A stretch of 64,000 bases of DNA from contig NZ_CP065997.1 of the NCBI RefSeq assembly GCF_016127315.1, positions 1,612,001 through 1,676,000 on the forward strand, given 5' to 3'. The position numbers were made by a program, and so were the translations under genes. Source of the stretch: Achromobacter deleyi (GTDB lineage: Bacteria > Pseudomonadota > Gammaproteobacteria > Burkholderiales > Burkholderiaceae_B). The notes below the pieces were generated by a model. The model was not told where the DNA came from. It worked only from the letters and a program-made list of their open reading frames with translations, and did not search any database. Positions 57,911-64,000 of the stretch are shown piece after piece. Every line of letters starts with the position of its first letter. Position 1 is the first letter of the stretch.

Positions 57911-58348
57911 ATGAACGATCGAATCCTGGGCATCGCGGCGTTGCTGCTGGCGGCCTTCATGACCTGGGCGGGGTGGGGCATCGAGGCCCCGTTCGCCTAC
58001 GAACCGGTGGGGCCGCGCGCCTTCCCGATGCTGCTGGCGCTGATCATCGGCCTGTGCGGATTGCGGCTGGCCTACAAGGGCGGCAACACGGTCGAACCCA
58101 ACCCCGCCGGCGCCAACGGCCGCATCGCGCTGATGGTGGCGTTTGCCGCCGCCTACGCGTTCCTGTTCCAGTGGCTCGGCTTCATCATCGCGACCTCGCT
58201 GATGACGGTGTTCGTCGGCCGCCTGTTCGGCGGCGGCTGGGCCAAGTGCGCGCTCGGCGGCGTGGTCATGAGCGTCTTCTTCTTCGTGTTGTTCGACAAG
58301 GTGCTGGACGTGGTCCTGCCCGGTGGTCTGCTGGAGAACCTGATATGA
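57911..58348 (+). CDS. tctB: small tripartite tricarboxylate transporter subunit TctB
   Basis: 145 aa with four hydrophobic segments, in the usual place between TctC and TctA. Start 10 bp after tctC; the TGA overlaps the tctA ATG by 4 bp. Sequence FPMLLALIIGLCGLRLAYKG and the C-terminal SVFFFVLFDKVLDVVLPGGLL are typical of TctB. Confidence 0.92.
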   Translation: MNDRILGIAALLLAAFMTWAGWGIEAPFAYEPVGPRAFPMLLALIIGLCGLRLAYKGGNTVEPNPAGANGRIALMVAFAAAYAFLFQWLGFIIATSLMTVFVGRLFGGGWAKCALGGVVMSVFFFVLFDKVLDVVLPGGLLENLI

Positions 58349-59871
58349 GCGGAATCCTCGATCATCTGTCGATCGGCTTTGGCGTCGCGCTGTCGTGGAA
58401 CAACATCCTGGTGGCCGCGATCGGCTCGTTCTTCGGCACCATGGTGGGCGTGCTGCCGGGCCTGGGGCCCATCAACGGCGTGGCGATGCTGATCCCGATC
58501 GCCTTCGCCATGAACCTGCCGCCCGAGACCGCGCTGATCCTGCTGGCGGCGGTGTACGTGGGCGCGGAATACGGCGGCCGCATCACCTCGATCCTGCTGA
58601 ACGTGCCGGGCGAGGCCAGCGCCATCATGACCACGCTGGACGGCTATCCGCTGGCGCGCCAGGGCCTGGCCAACGTCGCGTTGTCGCTGTCGGCGTGGTC
58701 CGCCTTCTTCGGCGCGATCGTGTCGGTGGTGGGCATCATCCTGCTGGCGCCGCTGCTGGCCAAATGGGCCTTGGCATTCGGTCCGGCCGAGTACTTCGTG
58801 CTGATGATCTTCGCCTTCTGCTGCCTCACCAGCCTACTCGGCAAGCAACCCATCAAGGGTGTGCTGGCGGCCATGATCGGCTTGTCGATCTCGGTCATCG
58901 GCGTGGATGCGAACTCGGGCGTATACCGCTATACCTTCGACTCCGTGCACCTGGCCGATGGCATCGATTTCGTGGTCGTGGTGATCGCGCTGTTCGCGGT
59001 CAGCGAGATGCTGGAGATGCTTGAAAAAGTGATGGCGGGCCACAGCGTCGAGGTCAAGCCCAGCGGCCGCAAGCTGTTCAACCTGAAGGAATTGGCCTTC
59101 ACCTGGTGGAGCGTGGTGCGCAGCGCGCTGGTCGGCTTCGGCGTCGGCGTATTGCCGGGCGCTGGCGCCAGCGTGGCCGCGGCCGTGGCCTACTCGCAGG
59201 AAAAACGCATCATCGAAGCCAAGGATCCGGACGCCAAGTTCGGCAAGGGCGACATGCGCGGCCTGGTCGCGCCGGAAGCCGCCGCCACGTCGTCGGCGAT
59301 CGGTTCGTTCGTGCCGATGCTGACGCTGGGCGTGCCGGGCTCGGGCACCACCGCGGTGATGATGGGGGCGCTGACGCTCTACAACATCACGCCGGGCCCG
59401 GTGCTGTTCGACACCAAGCCGGAACTGGTGTGGGGCCTGATCGCGTCGCTGTTCGTGGCCAACGTGCTGTTGTTCGTCATGAACGTGCCGATGGTGCGGC
59501 TGTTCTCGAAGGTGCTGTCGGTGCCGGGCTGGCTGATGGTGCCGGGCATCCTGTGCATCAGCTACATCGGCGTGTATGCCATCAACGCCGGCACGTTCGA
59601 TCTGCTGCTGGTGACGGGCATTGGCGCGATCGGCTACTTCCTGCGCAAGTTCGGCGTGCCGATGGCGCCGCTGGTGCTGGGCGTGGTGCTGGGCAACATG
59701 ATGGAACAGAACCTGCGCCGCGCTTTGTCGATGACCGACGGCAACGTGTCGGTGCTGTTCGCCAGCCCCGTCGCCATCACGTTGTGGACCGCCGCGATCG
59801 CCGTGGTGGTGGTGCCGCAGATCCTGCGCCGCGTGCGCCGGGCCAGGAAGGTTGCCGCCGAACCGGTGTGA
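58345..59871 (+). CDS. tctA: large tripartite tricarboxylate transporter permease TctA
   Basis: 508 aa with about 12 membrane segments. The signature GTMVGVLPGLGPINGVAMLIP opens the family; YGGRITSILLNVPGEASAI and the repeat half GVGVLPGAGASVAAAVAYSQEKR complete it. It moves the carboxylate with a cation across the inner membrane. Ends before the convergent aminotransferase terminator. Confidence 0.95.
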   Translation: MSGILDHLSIGFGVALSWNNILVAAIGSFFGTMVGVLPGLGPINGVAMLIPIAFAMNLPPETALILLAAVYVGAEYGGRITSILLNVPGEASAIMTTLDGYPLARQGLANVALSLSAWSAFFGAIVSVVGIILLAPLLAKWALAFGPAEYFVLMIFAFCCLTSLLGKQPIKGVLAAMIGLSISVIGVDANSGVYRYTFDSVHLADGIDFVVVVIALFAVSEMLEMLEKVMAGHSVEVKPSGRKLFNLKELAFTWWSVVRSALVGFGVGVLPGAGASVAAAVAYSQEKRIIEAKDPDAKFGKGDMRGLVAPEAAATSSAIGSFVPMLTLGVPGSGTTAVMMGALTLYNITPGPVLFDTKPELVWGLIASLFVANVLLFVMNVPMVRLFSKVLSVPGWLMVPGILCISYIGVYAINAGTFDLLLVTGIGAIGYFLRKFGVPMAPLVLGVVLGNMMEQNLRRALSMTDGNVSVLFASPVAITLWTAAIAVVVVPQILRRVRRARKVAAEPV

Positions 59872-59924
59872 CGGGTTCCGCGCCGCGGCGCTCCTTTCTT
59901 TATCGCCGTATTTGTGGTCGAGAC

Positions 59925-59953
59925 AAAAGAAAAGCGCCCCATCGGGGCGCGTT
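59925..59953 (-). terminator. terminator of the aminotransferase gene
   Basis: Arms GCGCCCC (59934-59940) and GGGGCGC (59944-59950), 3-nt loop; on the minus strand TTTTCTTTTG follows. It also separates tctA from the convergent gene. Confidence 0.8.
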
Positions 59954-59976
59954 GTCTTGATGCGTGCGTCGCGTCG

Positions 59977-61143
59977 TCAGACCTGTGCCAGGCGCTCCAG
60001 CGCGGCATCGAGCGTGGCGTCTTTCTTGGCGAAGCAGAAGCGCACGATGCGATGGTTCGATTCGGCCGCGTCGGGCTTCTGGTAGAAGGCCGAAACGGGA
60101 ATCACCGTGACGCCGTGGCGCACCGTCAGGTCGCGCGCGAAGTCCGCTTCGTTCTGCTTGGAGATTTCGCTGTAGTCGGCCAGCAGGAAGAACGTGCCGG
60201 GGCTGGGCAGCGGCTTGAAACGCGTCTTGGCCAGGCCTTGCGACAGGCGGTCGCGCTTGGCCTGGTAGAACGCCGGCAGCTCCAGGTAGGGCTTGGGATC
60301 GCGCATGAATTCGGCCAGCGCGAATTGCATCGGCGAGGGCACCGTGAACACCATGAACTGGTGCACCTTGCGCAGCTCGGCGCTGAGCTGGCGCGGCGCG
60401 CAGCAGTAGCCGATCTTCCAGCCGGTGGTGTGATAGGTCTTGCCGAACGACGAGATCACGAACGCGTGCTCCGCCAGCAGCGGGCGGCGCGCGATGCTGG
60501 CGTGCGGCTTGCCGTCGAACACGATGTGTTCGTAGACCTCGTCCGACACCAGCAGCACGCCGGTGTCGCGCACGATGGCTTCGAGCGCGTCCAGGTCGCT
60601 GTCGTCCAGCACCGCCCCGGTGGGGTTGTGCGGGAAGTTCAGCATCAGCAGCCGGGTCTTGGACGTGATGGCGTCGCGCACGCGCTGCCAGTCGATGCGG
60701 TAGTAAGGATCCTCGGCGGTGGGCGCGCGCAGCGGCACCGGCACCGCGGTGCCGCCGGCCAGGCGGATGGCCGGCAGGTAGGAGTCGTAGCAGGGCTCGA
60801 TGACGACGACTTCGTCGCCGCTGTTGACCGCGGCCAGCACGGTGGCCATCAGCGCCTCGGTGGCGCCGCTGGTGACGGTGATCTCGGTTTCCGGATCGTA
60901 GGCGCGGCCATACAGGGCCTGCGTCTTGGCGGCGATGGCTTCGCGCAGCGGCGCTACGCCGGGCATGTAGGGATATTGGTTATGGCCGTCGGCCATGGCC
61001 TTGCTGACCAGCGCGCACAGCGCGGGATCGGGATCGAAGTCCGGAAAGCCCTGGCCCAGGTTGATGGCCTTGTGCTCGATGGCCAGGCGGCTCATCACGG
61101 TGAAGATGGTGGTGCCGACGTCGGGAAGTTTGGATCGGATCAT
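59977..61143 (-). CDS. PLP-dependent class I/II aminotransferase (methionine aminotransferase, YbdL type)
   Basis: 388 aa. N-terminal INLGQGFPDFDP, the substrate/PLP motif NFPHNPTG (169-176), the SDEVYEHIVFDG strand and the PLP lysine Lys235 in SSFGKTYHTTGWKIGY. These residues place it with YbdL/kynurenine-type aminotransferases, which convert methionine and other amino acids to 2-oxoacids. Methionine is the usual call; kynurenine-type activity cannot be excluded. Confidence 0.88.
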   Translation of the reverse strand: MIRSKLPDVGTTIFTVMSRLAIEHKAINLGQGFPDFDPDPALCALVSKAMADGHNQYPYMPGVAPLREAIAAKTQALYGRAYDPETEITVTSGATEALMATVLAAVNSGDEVVVIEPCYDSYLPAIRLAGGTAVPVPLRAPTAEDPYYRIDWQRVRDAITSKTRLLMLNFPHNPTGAVLDDSDLDALEAIVRDTGVLLVSDEVYEHIVFDGKPHASIARRPLLAEHAFVISSFGKTYHTTGWKIGYCCAPRQLSAELRKVHQFMVFTVPSPMQFALAEFMRDPKPYLELPAFYQAKRDRLSQGLAKTRFKPLPSPGTFFLLADYSEISKQNEADFARDLTVRHGVTVIPVSAFYQKPDAAESNHRIVRFCFAKKDATLDAALERLAQV

Positions 61144-61258
61144 GGTGGACGCGAAGTGGAACGCTGGGTGTGCAAGAGAGTTTTCGTAAGTATCCCACTA
61201 ACTCATAATTCGGTTTTCTCATGAGCTTATTGGCGTGGGCGGTATCGTGGTTCAAAAC

Positions 61259-62293
61259 ATGTTGTGGAGGGTCGTCGGCGGCCTGGCGATCGCGTTGACG
61301 GGCGCCTTGCTGGCGCTGTGGATGCATTTGCCGTTGCCGTGGATGCTGGGCGCGTTGCTGCTGACGGCGGCGGTGCGGATCGCGGGCGGCGGCACGGTCT
61401 GCCCGCGGCCGGCGCGCAATGCCGGGCAGTGGGTCATCGGCACGTCGCTGGGCCTGTATTTCACGCCGCAGGTGATCGGGCACATCGGTAGCAATGCCGG
61501 TCCCATCATCGTCGGCATGCTGTTCGCGCTGGGGCTGGCGTTCATCGGCACGGCCATCCTGCGGCGCTACACCGATGCCGATTTCAAGACGGCGTGGTTC
61601 TCGTCGGCCATGGGCGGCGCCAGCGAAATGGCCAGCCTGGCGGAACGCCATGGCGCCCGTATCGACCGCGTGGCGACGGCGCACAGCGTGCGCGTGTTGC
61701 TGGTGGTGGTGACGGTGCCGTTCATTTTCCAGTGGTGGGGTGTCGCGGGCATCGACCCGACGGTGCCCGGGCCCAGAACCGTGCATGGTGCCGGTCTGGC
61801 CGCGCTGGTGGCGCTGACCTGCGTTGGCGGCCTGTGCTTCATGAAGCTGCGCCTGCCCAATCCGTGGGTGCTGGGGCCGATGCTGGTGGCGATGATCCTG
61901 ACGGCCAGCAGCATCGAATTGTCGGCGTTGCCGGATTTCGTGCCGAAGATCGGCCAGCTCTTCATCGGCTGGTCGCTGGGGGATCGTTATCGGCCGGACT
62001 TTTTCCGCGCGGCGCCGCGCTTCATCGCGGCGGTGGCGGTGTTCACGGTGATCGCGTTGGCCCTGGCGTTCGGCCTGGGCGCGTTGTTGTCGTTGTGGTC
62101 CGCGGCGCCGGTGCCGACGCTGATCCTGGGCACTACGCCGGGCGGCATCGCGGAGATGGCGATCACCGCCAAGGTGCTGCAGCTGGGCGTGCCGGTGGTG
62201 ACCGCATTCCACGTATCGCGCATGGTGTTCGTGGTGATCGTGACGGGTCCGATGTACGCGTTTCTGGCGCGGCGGCAGGCAAATTCCGCGTAG
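61259..62293 (+). CDS. AbrB-family (PF05145-type) multi-pass membrane protein
   Basis: 344 aa from ATG 61259; an in-frame GTG at 61235 would add eight residues. About ten helices in two similar halves, with LPLPWMLGALLLTAAVRI in the first and LRLPNPWVLGPMLVAMIL in the second, the duplicated motif of the AbrB membrane family (not the DNA-binding AbrB). Function is unclear; relatives are sometimes annotated as ammonia monooxygenase or regulators without evidence. Divergent from the aminotransferase. Confidence 0.85.
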   Translation: MLWRVVGGLAIALTGALLALWMHLPLPWMLGALLLTAAVRIAGGGTVCPRPARNAGQWVIGTSLGLYFTPQVIGHIGSNAGPIIVGMLFALGLAFIGTAILRRYTDADFKTAWFSSAMGGASEMASLAERHGARIDRVATAHSVRVLLVVVTVPFIFQWWGVAGIDPTVPGPRTVHGAGLAALVALTCVGGLCFMKLRLPNPWVLGPMLVAMILTASSIELSALPDFVPKIGQLFIGWSLGDRYRPDFFRAAPRFIAAVAVFTVIALALAFGLGALLSLWSAAPVPTLILGTTPGGIAEMAITAKVLQLGVPVVTAFHVSRMVFVVIVTGPMYAFLARRQANSA

Positions 62294-62525
62294 CGGTACT
62301 GGCGTTCCAGTCAGAAAAATACGACATTGGGGAAAACAACTATATGAGTCTGTAATGCGGGATGAGTATGCTGGTTCCGCAGTTGATTCAAGCAGCGCGC
62401 GGACTTGTTCTGCCGCTTTTGCGGCATGCGAGAACGCAGCAGCAACGCAGGTATCCCTACCGGTCGTTCAGTTCTCACGGCGTCCTTGATTCATTGCATT
62501 TCGTTAATTACAGGACGCTAGGAAA
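62294..62525 (+). promoter_or_regulatory. upstream region and probable long leader of cspA
   Basis: 232 bp between the AbrB-type gene and cspA, no gene. AT-richer at 62310-62350 and 62490-62520. Cold-shock genes usually have long 5' leaders; no promoter is assigned. Ribosome site AGGA is 5 bp before the ATG. Confidence 0.45.
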
Positions 62526-62732
62526 ATGGCTCAGAAGGGCAAAGTCAAGTGGTTCAACGCTGACAAGGGTTACGGTTTCATTACGCCGGATGCCGGTGGC
62601 ACCGACGTTTTCGCACACTTTTCCGCCATCCAGGGCCGCGGCTATCGCAGCCTGAACGAAGGGCAGGAAGTCGAATTCGAAGTCAAGGATGGTCCGAAAG
62701 GACCTCAAGCGGCCGAAATTCGCCCGCTCTAA
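62526..62732 (+). CDS. cspA: cold-shock protein, CspA family
   Basis: 68 aa, full length. RNP1 KGYGFI (residues 14-19) and RNP2 VFAHF (28-32) are the nucleic-acid binding motifs, with KGKVKWFN at the start. It binds single-stranded RNA or DNA as a chaperone. Followed by its own terminator, then the putative origin region. Confidence 0.96.
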   Translation: MAQKGKVKWFNADKGYGFITPDAGGTDVFAHFSAIQGRGYRSLNEGQEVEFEVKDGPKGPQAAEIRPL

Positions 62733-62776
62733 ATCGGGAAATCCCAATTTCCCGTCCGCCAGGCTTGGCCTGGCTA

Positions 62777-62814
62777 CAACGCCCCAGTACCTCGCGGTCT
62801 GGGGCGTTGTTTCA
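62777..62814 (+). terminator. rho-independent terminator after cspA
   Basis: Arms CAACGCCCCAG (62777-62787) and its exact complement (62799-62809), 11-nt loop, then TTTC. Confidence 0.9.
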
Positions 62815-62852
62815 TTTGCGGCGTGGGTTTCCATGGCCCGTTCTCGCCATGA

Positions 62853-62870
62853 TGTTAGTGATTACTAACA
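62853..62870. repeat. 18-bp palindrome at the left edge of the putative origin
   Basis: TGTTAGTGATTACTAACA: 7-bp perfect arms around GATT. It looks like a repressor operator or the AT-rich edge of the origin; not a terminator because the stem is too AT-rich. Confidence 0.6.
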
Positions 62871-63982
62871 TATCCTCGAGCGTTGGATAAGTTTGTGGAT
62901 AATTATTTTCGGGCATGTGCATTGCGCTGCGCAGTAATGAAGCACACCGCTTTTGCGCGAGGTAGTTTTGCACAATTTCTGGAAAGATCGATCGACGTGG
63001 AATCGTGATTCACATGTCATCGTTGCGCCCCTTCCTGCCAGGGCGCGCTTCATGAGAAACAGCGTGTTTCCCTAGGAAAACCGGGCGCTTACGGCGTTTT
63101 CTCGCATGCATGGCGGCGCTGAATCCGGTGCGGGCGGGGAAGCATTGATGCTCGTCATGACGCATTTTTGTCCTTTCGCGCCGTGGTTGTTCACAAAGAT
63201 ATCCCCATCCCGGTTATGCACAGAATGACACCTTGGATAGCCAAAAGGTGGGTGCTCAGCCTGTGGATAGAAATGGGGATAGCGAGTCGAAAACCGGGTT
63301 TTCCGGATCGGCCGGCGGCGTGCTGTCGTCGGCTTTTGCATCGGACCGCCTGGCTGTGGATTTCATGTGAAGGCGAATTCTCGCCGGGATTTTCCGCCAA
63401 CGAGTTTTCCACAGTTGGCGGCGAGTTGGCCGTGGGGATGGAAGCGTGTCAGCCGAATGGATGATGGCGCGAAGCTTCCAGGACGGGCAAGATGATTGTC
63501 CGATCAAGCGTCCTGCCACGACTTGTGCACAGCCGCGCGATGCGAACCGGCGGCACGGGATAAATATGTGAATAAGGTGCTGGCTTCCGCTTAAGGCGCG
63601 GTTGGACTTTTGACCGGGTTTGAAGTTCCCCGTGAAGTCGCGGCAATGTCCCACCTGCGCGGCCGGAGCAAAGACAGATTTGTTTTTCCGCGGCGACTTT
63701 GGGATTCGGGTTTTGGCGGCGCTTATCGAATCGATAGCGGCAGCTTATCCACAATCTTTTCCACCGTTTTTTCTCCCTCTTTCTGTATCGTCCCGGGTAT
63801 ACCTGGCGGGCAGATCGCAGACGTTGCAGGCATGGCAATTTCGCGCTTGTGGCCTGCCTTTCCCAGGTAGCGCGTTGTGAATTTGTGCGCTTTCCGCAAT
63901 CTGGGTAATTCCCCCTCGGGTCACCTCGGGCCCGCATTTTCCACTTCTTGCGTCCGTCGCCTCTCCGAGTTATCCCCAAAGT

Positions 63983-63998
63983 TGTTCCACGTGAAACC
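63983..63998. promoter_or_regulatory. parS-like centromere site
   Basis: TGTTCCACGTGAAACC differs from the well-known Bacillus subtilis parS (TGTTCCACGTGAAACA) only at the last base. ParB binding sites cluster near replication origins. Confidence 0.8.
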
Positions 63999-64000
63999 CA

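Larger units (their letters stand above)
62815..64000. other. putative chromosomal replication origin (oriC) region
   Basis: About 1.2 kb with no convincing gene. Consensus DnaA boxes (TTWTNCACA) at 62894-62902 (minus), 62966-62974 (plus), 63214-63222 (plus), 63405-63413 (plus), 63567-63575 (minus) and 63745-63753 (plus); near-consensus at 63187, 63262, 63523 and 63970. An AT-rich stretch lies at 62853-62915. A parS-like site closes the window. In related genomes such a region sits before mnmG/gidA and parAB; those are outside the window. Confidence 0.7.

Noticed and set aside
63168..63880. Open frames inside the putative origin
   Set aside because: Several overlapping frames on both strands, no ribosome site or domain, and they run across DnaA boxes.

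Overview
The window looks like a high-G+C betaproteobacterial chromosome of the Alcaligenaceae type (Achromobacter/Bordetella). Supporting signs are the dnaA-dnaN-gyrB block without recF, divergent rpmH-rnpA-yidD-yidC, tctCBA genes with a periplasmic Bug-type binding protein, FecI/FecR iron signalling, and many LysR/IclR-controlled ABC transport operons. The assignment rests on gene content and protein character only; no search was run.

Layout. 1-4712 (minus): a polyamine-type ABC transporter (ATPase, two permeases) run into a three-part flavin/[2Fe-2S] dehydrogenase whose last gene leaves the window, with a divergent IclR regulator (4912). 5892-8172: an FMN 2-hydroxyacid dehydrogenase behind a PhyH-type dioxygenase. 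8334: acylphosphatase. 8687-15051: a glutamate/aspartate-type ABC operon gltIJKL followed by L-threonine aldolase and an EamA exporter, with a divergent LysR gene. 15127-18594: pirin, XapX protein, Tat-type amidohydrolase and DoxX in one operon. 18643-22265: MFS exporter, isochorismatase-type hydrolase and divergent LysR. 22988-31130: the replication/translation core gyrB, dnaN, dnaA | rpmH, rnpA, yidD, yidC. 31398-34059: catalase and a convergent cysteine-synthase-type gene, with an unusual phased array of DnaA-box-like sites between them. 34272-38521: FecI, FecR and a TonB receptor. 38578-39703: TauD-type dioxygenase and a small exported protein. 39929-46760: peptide ABC operon plus an M20 amidohydrolase. 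46876: mnmE.

48229-52755 is an accessory island of visibly lower G+C: a decayed hypothetical gene, a TOTE-type primase-helicase broken by an exact 46-bp tandem duplication, an intact Fic protein with a two-copy operator-like repeat, and a short coding remnant. 52756 onward returns to core-like sequence: ClC channel, TctD/TctE two-component system, tctCBA, a methionine-type aminotransferase, an AbrB-type membrane protein and cspA.

The last 1.2 kb (62815-64000) has no convincing gene. It carries at least six consensus DnaA boxes on both strands and ends in a 15/16 match to parS, so it is my best candidate for the chromosomal origin. The perfect box TTATCCACA occurs at least nine times in the window on the two strands together, against about 0.5 expected for a random 9-mer in 64 kb.
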